NCBI RefSeq assembly: GCF_900116555.1
Contig: NZ_FPAT01000001.1
Coordinates: 496,001 to 560,000 of the forward strand
Direction: 5' to 3'
From: Actinopolyspora lacussalsi subsp. righensis
GTDB taxonomy: Bacteria > Actinomycetota > Actinomycetes > Mycobacteriales > Pseudonocardiaceae
Length of the DNA: 64,000 bases
The translations under genes were made by a program, and so were the position numbers. A model generated the notes under the pieces. That model was not told the DNA's origin, searched no databases, and was given only the letters and a program-made list of their open reading frames with translations. Within the stretch, counting starts at the first letter, position 1. The number at the start of each line of letters is the position of its first letter. Below, piece by piece: positions 1-9,454 of this stretch.

Positions 1-1475
1 AGATGCCCACCGTCCTCGACGAACCGGTGCAACCGCTCGGACAACTCGTTCGGCACGACGTGCAGCACCGGGGCGATGACCACCTCGTACCGTTCGAGGG
101 GGACATCGGTGGGTATCACGTCGACAACCACCCCCAGCTCGATCAAAGCCGAGTACCAGTCCAGAGCCTCCCGCCGGTAGTCCAGCAGCCACGTGGGGCG
201 CGAGTCGAGCTCACCGGCCCACCAAGACTCCCAGTCGAACAGGACGGCGACCCGCGCCCGCGCTCGGGACGAGCCCACCACGGCGGAGAGTTCCGCGAGT
301 ACCCCGCCGAGCTCCTTGACCGCGCGGAACGTTTCGGTGTCCTCCCCCGCGTGCGGCAGCATCGCCGAGTGGTACTTCTCCGCCCCGGCGCGGGACTGCC
401 GCCACTGGAAGAAGCACACCGCGTCGGCACCGTGCGCGACGTGGACCAGCGAGTCGCGGCCCAGTTCGCCCTGCTTCTTGGGTTTGTTCACCGGACGCCA
501 GTTGACCGCGCCGGTGGCGTGCTCCATGAGGAACCAGGGTCTTCCACCCGCGAGTCCGCCGGTCAGACCGGCCGAGAAGGACAGCTCGTCCAGCGCCCGC
601 GGCCCCGGGTTCAGGTAGTGGTCGTTGGACACGAAGTCGACCTCGCCCGCCCAGTCCGCGTAGTTCATCCCCTTGGCGTTGCTCATGACCATGAAATTGG
701 TCGTCACCGGAACCGCCGGGGTGACCGAACGCAGCACGTCCCGCTCGGCGCGGAAGTGGTCCTTGAGCGAGTCCGAGCAGAAACGCCGGAAGTCGAGCTG
801 CTGCGTCGGATTCGGGAACGTCGCGGCCAGCCGCGGTGGCAGGATCTCCTCCCAGTCGCCGTAACGCTGCGACCAGAAATCCGTGGCCCACACCTCGTTG
901 AGCCGCTCCAGGGTTCCGTAGCGGGAGCGCAGCCAGCTCCGAAACGCACGCGCGGCGTCCTCGGAGTAGTCGTAGACGTTGTGGCAACCGAGTTCGTTGG
1001 AAACGTGCCAGGCGACCAGGGCCGGGTGATCGCGGTACCGCTCGGCGATCACCCGGACGAGGCGCAGCGCGTACTCCCGGAACACCGGCGAGGTGGGCCG
1101 CCAGTGCTGACGACCGCCCGGCCACAGGGTCCGTCCCTGCCGGTCCACCGGCAGGATCTCCGGATGGCGAGCGGCCAGCCACGGAGGTGGCGAAGCCGTT
1201 GCCGTGGCCAGGTCCACCGCGATCCCGTGCTCGTGCAGCAGGTTCATGACCTCGTCCAACCACCCGAAGTCGTGAACGCCCGGCTCGGGTTCGACACGGG
1301 CCCAGGAGAATATCCCCAGCGACACGATGTTCACCCCGGCCTCGTTCATCAGCCGCACGTCCTCGTCCCAGACGGAACGCGACCACTGCTCCGGGTTGTA
1401 ATCGGCGCCGTAGGCGATCCGTCCCTCCCAACGGGACCCGGTGAACCAGTTCGCCGAAAACGGTCGGTACGACAC
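1..1475 (-). CDS. GH42 beta-galactosidase, 3' end beyond the window
   Basis: Glycoside hydrolase family 42; it would release terminal beta-galactosyl residues, probably in the cytoplasm from an imported oligosaccharide. The minus-strand frame is open from a GTG at 1475 to the window edge, about 491 residues (full GH42 proteins are about 650-700). The TIM-barrel start is typical (IAYGADYNPEQW). The acid/base Glu is in WHVSNELG and the nucleophile Glu in FLMEHATGAVNW. An AGGAG lies 5 nt before the GTG. It is the last visible gene of the sugar operon and starts 63 bp after the DUF2264 gene. The natural substrate is inferred only. Confidence 0.9.
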   Translation of the reverse strand, partial: MSYRPFSANWFTGSRWEGRIAYGADYNPEQWSRSVWDEDVRLMNEAGVNIVSLGIFSWARVEPEPGVHDFGWLDEVMNLLHEHGIAVDLATATASPPPWLAARHPEILPVDRQGRTLWPGGRQHWRPTSPVFREYALRLVRVIAERYRDHPALVAWHVSNELGCHNVYDYSEDAARAFRSWLRSRYGTLERLNEVWATDFWSQRYGDWEEILPPRLAATFPNPTQQLDFRRFCSDSLKDHFRAERDVLRSVTPAVPVTTNFMVMSNAKGMNYADWAGEVDFVSNDHYLNPGPRALDELSFSAGLTGGLAGGRPWFLMEHATGAVNWRPVNKPKKQGELGRDSLVHVAHGADAVCFFQWRQSRAGAEKYHSAMLPHAGEDTETFRAVKELGGVLAELSAVVGSSRARARVAVLFDWESWWAGELDSRPTWLLDYRREALDWYSALIELGVVVDVIPTDVPLERYEVVIAPVLHVVPNELSERLHRFVEDGGH

Positions 1476-1538
1476 GACAACTCCTGTTCGATTCGGCCGG
1501 ATCAGCGTGCTCGCTCGGTAGGGCGAGCGAAAGCGGGC

Positions 1539-3512
1539 TCACGGAGTTCCGGGCAGCTCGACCGTGGTGCTCACCCCGTCGGGCCATGCCACGGTCACCT
1601 CGTGTCCGCCTTCCCCGTCGGGGATCGCCAGCACGGTGGGATCCACCGGTGGCACACCCCCGCGATCGAGGAGGACTCCCCCGGCCAGCACCTCGCCCAC
1701 CGGAACGCCGTCGGTGGCCAGCCACGGAACGGCCGTCCACGCACCGAGCGGACTCGTGCCGAACTCCGATGCGAGGCCGCCGCCGGTGAAACCACGAACG
1801 CCGAACACCAGTGAACGCAGCTCGGAGCTCTCGAACGACACCCGCGTCCGGCGCGTACCGCCCCGAGCCGCGGGGTCGCTGTCGGAAGCGACCGGCCAGC
1901 CGCCCATCCGGACGAAACAGCCCGGAACCCGCGCGTCCCATCCGGCGGCGTCCACCCGAACCAACCGCACCTCCACGCCCGCGCGCAGCACCGAAGCGAC
2001 CGTCAGCAACGGCCCTTCGACCACCGCACCGCGCCTGCCGTAGCCGTGGTCGGCCGTCTCGTCCTCGCGCGCGTCGATCCAGCACGCACGGCCGCGGCTG
2101 GCCGCCGTCAGGACCTCGTCTCCGGCTTCACGGACGTACAGCCGTTCGAAGCCGGTCCGGTGCGTGGCGTTGCCGTCCGCGTCGACGATCGCCACCGTGT
2201 TGTCCACGGGATCGTCCACTGTTGCCCCGGTCAACGGGGGCACCGTCGCCGTGGAGTAGCCGATCCTGGCGTACAGCGCGGAGTCGGACCTGCGCTCACC
2301 GGTCCCGGCGTGGTCGGTGCCGTGGTTGAGCACGATCGCCACACCGTCGGCGCGGCGATGCGAGACCAGCCACCCCGGCGCGGAGATCGCCCGACCGTGG
2401 TCGGAACTCTCACTGGGCAGTGGCTCTTCGACCGCGTTCCAGACGGGATGGTGCGCGGGCAGGGCCAGCCCGAGCATCCCCTTGCTCGCCCAGTACGGCG
2501 ATCCCGCTCCGGAGTAGGCCTGCCGCATTCCCGGCCAGGAGCCGTGCCAGCCCGGATTCAACAAACCGTCCGAATCGGGCACCCCGTGATCCGTGAAGTG
2601 CCGCAGAACACCACTGCACGCCCGCCGCACCACTCCCGGGGAGAGGCCGCCGTGTCCGGTGACGGCACCGACCCAGAACGGTGCCGCGGCGGCGAAGCGG
2701 TAGATCAGGCTGCGCCCCTGCAGCAGCGGCGAGCCGTCGGCCCCCACGAGGTGAAGGAGGTCGTCCAGGTAACGGGCCAGATCGGCGGTCCACGTGCGGT
2801 AGGTTCCGACCGGGCACAACGAGCCGACGACGTCGAACCAGTGCGTCCACAGCATCGGGTACAGGTGCAGCGCCCAGCCGACGTAGTGGTCGAAGGCCCG
2901 CTCCTGCCCGTCGCTGTACCAGCCGTCGCCGCGCCGCAGCGAGGCGTGCACGGCGAGGTCCTCCTCGATGTCGGCGGCCGACCAGGGCCCGCCCACCTCA
3001 CGCAGGAAGGACTCCACCACGACGCGAAACCACACCCAGTTGATGGGCGGGTACGGCTGCCCGACCACCGTGGACAGCCAGTCCACGACCCGCTGCCGCA
3101 CGCGGTCGTCCAGCTCGTCCCACAACCACCGCCGCGTGATCCGCAGGATCAGCGCGATCGAGGCCGCCTCGACCTTGGCCTGTCCCAACTCGTCCGGCCG
3201 GGGCCAGCGTTCCGGGGAAGTCGGATCCGTGCCCGCGTCGAGCCCCTCGGCGTAGCGCTCCAGCAAACCGGTCGGGTCACGTCCCTGCTCTCCGACCACC
3301 CGGAAACCCTGCAACAGAAAAGTGCGGGCGAACCCCTCGAGCCCGTCCGCGCGCGACCCGTTCGCGCTGACCGGACCCGGCAGGTCGAAGCGCGCCCCCG
3401 ACGGGGACCTATACCGCTGGACCGCGTGCAGCAGCCCGTCGGCCGTGCTCGCCCAGTGCTGCCGCGTCCAGCCCGTGTACGGGCTCAGCTCACGGTTCTC
3501 CACCGGTGTCAC
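1539..3512 (-). CDS. DUF2264 domain protein (possible GH154-type glycosidase)
   Basis: Protein of 657 aa that looks like a DUF2264 member: the N-terminal part carries the alpha/alpha-barrel-like run beginning SPYTGWTRQHW, and the C-terminal third looks like a beta-sandwich. Some DUF2264 proteins are classed with GH154 beta-glucuronidases, so a role in degrading the imported glycan is plausible but unproven. I chose the GTG at 3512 because it overlaps the stop of the upstream dehydrogenase (GTGA), as elsewhere in this operon; the longer frame reaching 3743 would overlap that gene by about 230 bp. Confidence 0.75.
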   Translation of the reverse strand: MTPVENRELSPYTGWTRQHWASTADGLLHAVQRYRSPSGARFDLPGPVSANGSRADGLEGFARTFLLQGFRVVGEQGRDPTGLLERYAEGLDAGTDPTSPERWPRPDELGQAKVEAASIALILRITRRWLWDELDDRVRQRVVDWLSTVVGQPYPPINWVWFRVVVESFLREVGGPWSAADIEEDLAVHASLRRGDGWYSDGQERAFDHYVGWALHLYPMLWTHWFDVVGSLCPVGTYRTWTADLARYLDDLLHLVGADGSPLLQGRSLIYRFAAAAPFWVGAVTGHGGLSPGVVRRACSGVLRHFTDHGVPDSDGLLNPGWHGSWPGMRQAYSGAGSPYWASKGMLGLALPAHHPVWNAVEEPLPSESSDHGRAISAPGWLVSHRRADGVAIVLNHGTDHAGTGERRSDSALYARIGYSTATVPPLTGATVDDPVDNTVAIVDADGNATHRTGFERLYVREAGDEVLTAASRGRACWIDAREDETADHGYGRRGAVVEGPLLTVASVLRAGVEVRLVRVDAAGWDARVPGCFVRMGGWPVASDSDPAARGGTRRTRVSFESSELRSLVFGVRGFTGGGLASEFGTSPLGAWTAVPWLATDGVPVGEVLAGGVLLDRGGVPPVDPTVLAIPDGEGGHEVTVAWPDGVSTTVELPGTP

Positions 3513-4507
3513 GCCTGTACCTCCAGACTCCGCCGCGTCACGGGGGCCCTCGCCGGAAGCCCCGAGACGTAGCGATGCAGCTCGTCCAGGGCCGCCGCGC
3601 TCATGCGCCGGGTCTCCTCGCCCAGCGACCCCGCGACGTGCGGGGTCAGCACCACGTTGGACAAGCCGTGCAACGCGGAGTCCTCGGGCAACGGCTCCGG
3701 ATCGGTGACGTCGAGAATCGCGTAGATGTCCCGACCACGACACGCCCGCTCCAGAGCGGCGGTGTCCACCAGGGCACCCCGGGCCGTGTTGATGAGCACG
3801 GCACCGGGTGGAAGTGCCTCCAATTCGGACTCACCGATCATCCCCCGGGTCCGCTGCAGCAGCGGCGCGTGCAGACTCAGCACGTCGGCCCGCGGCAGCG
3901 CCTGCTCCAACGTCGCGGGCGACGCACCGGCCGCGGTGATCTCCGCGGGGTCGGCCACGGGATCGACCACCAGGATCCTGTTCGAGCCGAACTCCCGGAG
4001 CAAGCGGACCACGCGCCTGCCGACCCGCGAGAAGCCCACCACCACGACGGTCTGCTCGTCGAGCACGCGCACCTGCCGGTCACCGTCCCAGGAGTGGGAA
4101 CGGCCGAACAGGAACGGCACCTTCTTGCCCGACCAGAGGACCGCGGCGAGGGTGTAGCGCGCCACCGGCTCCGCGTTGACATCGGCGGCGGTCGTGACCA
4201 GCACCTCCCGGTCGAAGACCTCCTCTCCGACGTGTCCCCGCACACTGCCCGCCGCGTGCAGCACCGCCCTCAGTTCGGGAGCCGCCGCCATGACCTCCGC
4301 GTCCAGCGGGGGGCATCCCCAGGAGGTGATCAGCACCTCCACTTCGGCCAGCCGCCGACGCACCTCGGTAGAGCTCAGTTCCGCGCTGCTGACGGGGTCT
4401 CCCAGCGAGGCCAACTCACGCAGGCGACCCATCTCCTGATCGCCGAACTGGGTGAGCAGGGTTTTCCGGTCCATCACCAGCAGCGCTTCCGGGCGCTCCG
4501 AACTCAT
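3509..4507 (-). CDS. D-2-hydroxyacid dehydrogenase family protein
   Basis: NAD(P)-dependent 2-hydroxyacid dehydrogenase, 332 aa. A Rossmann motif (VVVVGFSRVGRRVVRLL) lies near residue 155. The family signature LINTARGALVDTAAL carries the substrate-binding Arg. The catalytic His is in LTPHVAGSLGEE and the Glu partner in DPEPLPED. The ATG at 4507 overlaps the permease stop by 4 bp. In a sugar operon it probably oxidises or reduces an acid intermediate rather than acting in serine synthesis. The exact substrate cannot be read from sequence. Confidence 0.85.
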   Translation of the reverse strand: MSSERPEALLVMDRKTLLTQFGDQEMGRLRELASLGDPVSSAELSSTEVRRRLAEVEVLITSWGCPPLDAEVMAAAPELRAVLHAAGSVRGHVGEEVFDREVLVTTAADVNAEPVARYTLAAVLWSGKKVPFLFGRSHSWDGDRQVRVLDEQTVVVVGFSRVGRRVVRLLREFGSNRILVVDPVADPAEITAAGASPATLEQALPRADVLSLHAPLLQRTRGMIGESELEALPPGAVLINTARGALVDTAALERACRGRDIYAILDVTDPEPLPEDSALHGLSNVVLTPHVAGSLGEETRRMSAAALDELHRYVSGLPARAPVTRRSLEVQA

Positions 4508-5421
4508 TTCACACTCCCCGCGGTCAAACCGGACCGCCATTGTCGTTGCAGCACCAGGAACGCGACGATTATCGGGAACACGGCGAGCAGTGACCCCGTG
4601 ATCACCAGGGGGTTGTACTGCGGGAACTGGGACACTCGAGTGCTCCACTGATACAGCCCCAGACTGAGCGGAAAGAGCCTGGGATCGGTCAACATCACCA
4701 GCGGAAGGAAGAAATTGTTCCAAATCTGGACAAATTGGAAGAGGATGATGGTCACGAACCCGGGACGCATCATGGGCAGGGCCACCCTGAAGAAGGTCTT
4801 CAGCTCTCCGGAACCGTCGATGCGCGCGGCCTCGAGCACCTCGTCCGGCACCGCGGCCTCGGCGTAGACCCGCGCCAGGTACACCCCGAACGGGTTGGTC
4901 AACAGCGGCAGGAACACGGCCCAGAACGTGTCGACCAGTCGGAGTTCGGAGGCCATCAGGTAGAGCGGCAACGCCAGGGCCGTCGTGGGCACCAGCACCC
5001 CGGTCAGGGTCACCGCGAACAGCGTGCGCCGTCCCGGGAAATCCAACTTGGCGACCGCGTAGCCGCACGCGGTGCAGATCAACGCTCCGAGCACGGCACC
5101 GACACCCGCGTACAGCACGGAATTCCGCGCCCAGGCGAGGAAAACACCGTCCGCCTCGGAGAACAGGGCCCGCAGATTCGCGGGAAGATTCCAATCCGCG
5201 AATTCGAACGCCGAGGTCGTGGAGAATGCTCCGAGTGACTTCGTCGAGGAGGTGACCAGCCACACCAGCGGAAGCACGCTGTAAAGCGCGGCGATTCCCA
5301 ACATGGCGTGGACCACGGTCCGCGAGGTCCACGGTGAGGGTTCCTTCCGACCGCGCCGACCGCTCCGGCCCGGTGGGCCACCGACCGCGGACGTGCCGTT
5401 GACCGTCGTTGCCGCACTCAT
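4504..5421 (-). CDS. Carbohydrate ABC transporter permease (MalG-type)
   Basis: Integral membrane permease, 305 aa, with about six TM helices. The cytoplasmic EAA loop (EAARIDGSGELKTFFRVALP) docks the ATPase. The N-terminus has a basic cytoplasmic tail followed by a first TM near residue 35. It pairs with the permease just upstream, which it overlaps by ATGA. No ATPase gene is present, as is common in actinobacteria where a shared MsiK-type ATPase energises several sugar importers. Confidence 0.93.
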   Translation of the reverse strand: MSAATTVNGTSAVGGPPGRSGRRGRKEPSPWTSRTVVHAMLGIAALYSVLPLVWLVTSSTKSLGAFSTTSAFEFADWNLPANLRALFSEADGVFLAWARNSVLYAGVGAVLGALICTACGYAVAKLDFPGRRTLFAVTLTGVLVPTTALALPLYLMASELRLVDTFWAVFLPLLTNPFGVYLARVYAEAAVPDEVLEAARIDGSGELKTFFRVALPMMRPGFVTIILFQFVQIWNNFFLPLVMLTDPRLFPLSLGLYQWSTRVSQFPQYNPLVITGSLLAVFPIIVAFLVLQRQWRSGLTAGSVK

Positions 5422-6353
5422 CGTGACCTCCGGGCGGAAATCCGCATCACCACGGCCGATAGCACCGCCGAGACCAAACCGAGCAGCACGGAGGCAGCCG
5501 CGGCCCGGCCGTAGTCGCCGGCGACGAAGGCCGAGTCGTAGACGTAGAGGCTGGGTGTCCAGGTACTGGTCACCGCCCCGGTGAAGCTCCGCAGCACGAG
5601 CGGTTCGGTGAACAGCTGCAGCGCACCGATGATCGTGAACACCAGCCCCACGAACAGGGTGGGTCTGATGGAGGGCAGCTTCACCGACAAGGCGGTGCGT
5701 ATCGGTCCCGCACCATCCACCCGGGCCGCTTCCAGCAGCTCACGGGGGACCGTCTGCAACGCGGTGTAAAAAATGATCATGTTGTAGCCCATCCACTGCC
5801 AAGTGGCGATGTTGACCACCGACGGCAGGATTCCGTTCGCCCCCAGCGGGTCGATCGGAGCGATGGAACTGATCGGGCCGATGCCGGGGCTGTAGAGATA
5901 CCCCCAGATCAGCCCGGCGATCACGCCGGGAACCGCGTAGGGCAGGAACACCGCGAGCAACCAGACCTGCTTCAACCGCGCGACCGCTGAGTCGATCAGC
6001 AGCGCCACGACCAGCGCACCGCCGAGCATCAGCGGCACCTGGATCACGGCGTACAGCGCGACGTTGCCGACACCGTGCAGAAAATCGGGGTCGGTGACGA
6101 CATCGGCGTAGTTGCCGAGGGCGACGAAAGCACTACTGGGCCCCGAGAACCCCAACCCGCTCAACCGCTCGGTGAACAGACTCAGGTACAGCGCGTACGT
6201 GACCGGGGCCAGCACCGTGCCGAGCAGTAGCAGGGCGAAAGGCGCGCACAACAGCACCGCCGCGCCGCCGAAACGAGGCATCCGCCCCGACGGGGCTCCG
6301 CCGAGCACGGCTCTGCCGCCGGAACGCGCACCACCGGGAAGACTCCGGCTCAT
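5418..6353 (-). CDS. Sugar ABC transporter permease (MalF-type)
   Basis: Membrane permease of 311 aa with about six TM helices and an EAA loop (EAARVDGAGPIRTALSVKLP). It is the second half of the transmembrane channel with the downstream permease. Start and stop codons overlap those of both neighbours (ATGA), so translation is coupled through the operon. Imports an unknown oligosaccharide. Confidence 0.93.
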   Translation of the reverse strand: MSRSLPGGARSGGRAVLGGAPSGRMPRFGGAAVLLCAPFALLLLGTVLAPVTYALYLSLFTERLSGLGFSGPSSAFVALGNYADVVTDPDFLHGVGNVALYAVIQVPLMLGGALVVALLIDSAVARLKQVWLLAVFLPYAVPGVIAGLIWGYLYSPGIGPISSIAPIDPLGANGILPSVVNIATWQWMGYNMIIFYTALQTVPRELLEAARVDGAGPIRTALSVKLPSIRPTLFVGLVFTIIGALQLFTEPLVLRSFTGAVTSTWTPSLYVYDSAFVAGDYGRAAAASVLLGLVSAVLSAVVMRISARRSR

Positions 6354-7705
6354 GTCGAACTCCCCTCGATGACCGACAGCCCCGAACCGCGCATGGACCG
6401 CACCGCGTCGCGCTGGACCCGCTCGATCGCCTCCGGGAGCGTGCTCCCTCCGGTCGCGACCGGGCTGAACCGGTTCTCCAGGGTCGAGAAGAGTCCGAGC
6501 GCCGTCGGACCCCAGGTCCAGTCGGACACCCGCCGCGTGGCCTCGTCCAGCACGTCGTAGATCGGCTCGCCGAGGAAGTAGCCGCCGCGGTAGCTCTCCC
6601 GTGCCACGGCACGGTTGGGAACGTAGGCGGGCAGCAGTGTGGTGAACGAGGCGGCGATCCTGGGCACCTCGGGATCGGTGCCGAGCCAGCGCAGGAAGGT
6701 CAACGCCGCCTCGGGCACGTCACTTTCGGCCGAGACCGCGAACGCGCTGCCGCCCTGCATCCCGGTCGAGGGAACTCCGTCCCAGGTCGGCAACGTCGTC
6801 ACCGCCCACCGTCCCGAATCCCGCGGGATGGACTTGTGCAACGTCCCGGCGCTCCACGCCGCCCCCAGTAGGCTCCACAACCTGCCCTCGTGCATCGCCG
6901 CGATCCAGTCCTGGGTGCCGGTTCCCTGGCTGCGCACCAGGTCCGCGTCGATCAGCTCCTGCCAGTAGCGCGCGGTACGCAGGGTTCCCGCGCCGCCGAT
7001 GTCGACCTCCCAGCTGTTGTCCCGGATCCGCCACCACGGGTCGCGTGCCTGCCAGGCCATCCCGGCGAAGAACGAACCGTCGTTGAGCGGGAACGTGGTG
7101 AGCCGAGCCGCCGGATCGATCCGCCGCACCTCTTCGGCGGTCGTGCGGAACCGTTCCCAATCGCTCGGCACGGCGAGCCCGTGGGTGTCGAACAGGTCCT
7201 TGCGGTAGTACAGGACCATCGGGGCCACGTCGAAGGGCACCGCCCAGGTCCGGCCGTCCGGCCGGACCGAGCGCCACGCCGCGGCGGAGTAATCCGCGGC
7301 GAGATCGGACACGTCCTCGGTGATCTCGCGTAGTCCACCGGTCGTCAGAACCTGCGGAAGCCCCTGGTACTCGACGTGCATGATGTCCGGCGCGTTGTGC
7401 GCGCGGATGGCGTTGGTCTGTTGGGCGTAGCCACCGGACAGTCCGCCCGCGAGCACGTTCAGGTCGACGACCACCTCGCGCTGCGACGCGTTGAAGGCTT
7501 CCACGTAGCGGTCCATGCCCGTCAACCAGGACCACATCGTGACCCTCGTGGCTCCGGCTGAGGTCTCGCGCGACGCGCATCCGGACAGGGAACCGGCCAA
7601 CACCGCTCCCGCGCCCGTCGCGCCCGCCGTGCGCAGCAGCGTGCGGCGGGAGACGGTAGCTCGCCGTTCACCGGAACGGGGTTCGCCACCTCTCGCTTCG
7701 TCCAT
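6350..7705 (-). CDS. Sugar ABC transporter solute-binding lipoprotein, Tat-type signal
   Basis: Extracellular solute-binding protein family 1, 451 aa. The N-terminus has a twin-arginine motif (SRRTLLRTAG), a hydrophobic stretch and a lipobox (LSGCAS) near residues 40-45, so it is exported folded and lipid-anchored outside the membrane. It is the first gene of the minus-strand operon and faces the regulator at 7944. The signal sequence is a useful contrast with the signal-less family member at 48557-49897. Confidence 0.93.
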   Translation of the reverse strand: MDEARGGEPRSGERRATVSRRTLLRTAGATGAGAVLAGSLSGCASRETSAGATRVTMWSWLTGMDRYVEAFNASQREVVVDLNVLAGGLSGGYAQQTNAIRAHNAPDIMHVEYQGLPQVLTTGGLREITEDVSDLAADYSAAAWRSVRPDGRTWAVPFDVAPMVLYYRKDLFDTHGLAVPSDWERFRTTAEEVRRIDPAARLTTFPLNDGSFFAGMAWQARDPWWRIRDNSWEVDIGGAGTLRTARYWQELIDADLVRSQGTGTQDWIAAMHEGRLWSLLGAAWSAGTLHKSIPRDSGRWAVTTLPTWDGVPSTGMQGGSAFAVSAESDVPEAALTFLRWLGTDPEVPRIAASFTTLLPAYVPNRAVARESYRGGYFLGEPIYDVLDEATRRVSDWTWGPTALGLFSTLENRFSPVATGGSTLPEAIERVQRDAVRSMRGSGLSVIEGSST

Positions 7706-7775
7706 GGAACCTCACGCTCTTTCCGTGGCTGGGTGATGACAGTCACTCCACCCGGTGGCATAGTTCCGAGTCAAC

Positions 7776-7803
7776 ACAATCGCAATCAAGCGTTCACAAT
7801 CGA
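7776..7803. promoter_or_regulatory. Candidate operator: two direct CACAATCG repeats
   Basis: CACAATCG occurs at 7776-7783 and again at 7796-7803, exactly 20 bp apart, roughly two helical turns. The repeats lie in the 238-bp divergent region between the sugar operon and its regulator. Spacing and place fit an operator for the adjacent DeoR/LacI-type protein, but binding is inferred. The region also holds the divergent promoters. Confidence 0.35.
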
Positions 7804-7943
7804 TCAGAAACGAAACCGCCTGCTGTGTGTTCGTGTTGGATCCACTCGTTCGATTCGGATGAACGGGTGCCACCGAACGGCCGGTCCGGCCCGATCGGAC
7901 GGACGTTCGAATCACTCAGCGGTGGTTGGAATCGGAAACGACC

Positions 7944-9077
7944 ATGCCCCTTTCCGCCGAACGGCAGAGACTCATCCTCGCCACCGTTCGTCAGTACGGT
8001 TCAGTCCGCATATCCGACCTCGTCGAGCGCTTGGAGGTCACAGCCGTGACCGTCCGCCGCGACGTGAAGGCGCTGGCCGACAGCGGACTGGTCACGCGCG
8101 TCCACGGCGGGATCACCCTGCCGCAACGTTCCGAGAGCAACGACCAACCGGGCAACTCGTCAACCGGCTCCACCAGGACCCTGGCCGGCATGGTCACTCC
8201 CTCGGTCGAGTACTACTGGCCCGCCGTGATCAAAGGTGCGCAGGCGACGATGGCCTCCTCCAACGGGAGACTGGTGCTGCGCTCCTCCTCCTACGATTCC
8301 ACAGAGGACAGAAGACAGGTCGCCAAACTGCTGGAGCACGGCGTCCAAGTGATGCTGGCGGCTCCGACGACCACCGGCCACGAAGGAGCCGAGCTGCTCA
8401 GGTGGCTCGGCTCGCTACGGGTGCCCGTCGTGTTGCTGGAACGCCTGCCCCCGCCCGAACTGCCCACACTGGCGCTGGACGCGGTCACCTCCGCGCACAA
8501 CGTGGGAGCGGGCCTGGCGATGCGTCACCTGATCACCCTCGGCCACCGGAAACTGGGAATTCTCACCTCCCGGTCCAGTCCCACCAGCAGAATGCTGCGT
8601 CGCGGGTGGAAGGAGGCGATCGACTCATTGGGGGTCCCCGAGACCGACGAACTCGAGGTCGAGGTTCCGACCTACGGCTCAGCGGGGTGGGGCGACGCCT
8701 ACGACGAGGTGCTGCGCCGCTGCAGCCGGGAGGGCATCACCGGGCTGCTCGTGCACTCCGACCGCGAGGCGGTCGGAGTGGTCGAGCGGGCCCGCGACCT
8801 CGGCATCGACGTGCCCGGCGAACTCGCCGTGCTGGCCTACGACGACGAGATCGCGGCGGCCGCGGACCCACCGCTGACGGCGATACGCCCGCCGAAGCAC
8901 CGCGTCGGAGCGCTCGCGGTCGAACTGGCGCTGACCAGGACCGTGGAGAACGCCGACCGGCCGGTGCACCGCGTGCAGCTCTGGCCCACCCTGCACGTGC
9001 GCGAGACCTGTGGGGCCGCCGAGAACACCGAGCCAGGGCGTCGAACACACCGTTTGTCACCGCCACGTGCCGGGTAA
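7944..9077 (+). CDS. Transcriptional regulator, DeoR-type HTH with LacI-type sensor domain
   Basis: Regulator of about 377 aa. Residues 1-60 form a DeoR-type winged helix (RQRLILATVRQYGSVRISDL, then VTVRRDVKAL). The rest is a periplasmic-binding-like sensor typical of LacI/GalR proteins (MRHLITLGHRKLGILTSR; ELAVLAYDDEIAAAADPPLT). This hybrid is known in actinobacterial sugar regulators. It is divergent from the sugar operon and probably represses it until a sugar binds. I chose the ATG at 7944; a TTG at 7926 would add six residues. The ribosome binding site is weak. Confidence 0.85.
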   Translation: MPLSAERQRLILATVRQYGSVRISDLVERLEVTAVTVRRDVKALADSGLVTRVHGGITLPQRSESNDQPGNSSTGSTRTLAGMVTPSVEYYWPAVIKGAQATMASSNGRLVLRSSSYDSTEDRRQVAKLLEHGVQVMLAAPTTTGHEGAELLRWLGSLRVPVVLLERLPPPELPTLALDAVTSAHNVGAGLAMRHLITLGHRKLGILTSRSSPTSRMLRRGWKEAIDSLGVPETDELEVEVPTYGSAGWGDAYDEVLRRCSREGITGLLVHSDREAVGVVERARDLGIDVPGELAVLAYDDEIAAAADPPLTAIRPPKHRVGALAVELALTRTVENADRPVHRVQLWPTLHVRETCGAAENTEPGRRTHRLSPPRAG

Positions 9078-9086
9078 ATCCGATGT

Positions 9087-9450
9087 ATGCGGGGAAAACT
9101 ACGGAAGTACCGGAACAGGCGTGACTTCGGCGGCACCACCGAACCGCACGGTGACACTCGCACGAACGAGGGAAACTCCGGTGCCCGATTCGTCGTGCAG
9201 AAGCACGACGCCAGCTCGCTGCACTACGACTTCCGTCTGGAAGCGGAGGGGTGCTGAAGTCCTGGGCGCTGCCGAAGGGACCGTCCATCGATCCGCGGGA
9301 CAACCGACTGGCCATCCGAACGGAGGATCACCCACTCGATTAAGCGGACTTCGAGGGGGTCATTCCCGAAGGGGACTACGGCGCGGGAACCGTCCTGGTT
9401 TGGGACAGCGGTTCGTACAGCCCGCGCACCAACGGGGACGAGGACGCCGC
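9087..9450 (+). pseudogene. Remnant of LigD-type DNA ligase 3'-phosphoesterase domain
   Basis: Translation from the ATG at 9087 gives MRGKLRKYRNRRDFGGTTEP, then [21 protein letters not shown], the start of the LigD 3'-phosphoesterase domain with its conserved His residues. A frameshift near 9250 moves the match to a second frame ([20 protein letters not shown]), an in-frame TAA at about 9342 interrupts it, and the match resumes as GVIPEGDYGAGTVLVWDSG. Similarity stops near 9450, where another broken gene begins on the other strand. Not functional. Confidence 0.75.
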
Positions 9451-9454
9451 CCCG

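Noticed and set aside
3-1814. Long plus-strand frame of about 600 codons over the left end
   Set aside because: It is antisense to the GH42 and DUF2264 genes, Arg/Pro-rich with no motif. High-GC codon bias gives such shadows.
211-2085. Long minus-strand frame overlapping the GH42 gene in another frame
   Set aside because: Arg/Gly-rich shadow; the true GH42 frame is open from 1475 to the left edge with catalytic Glu residues.
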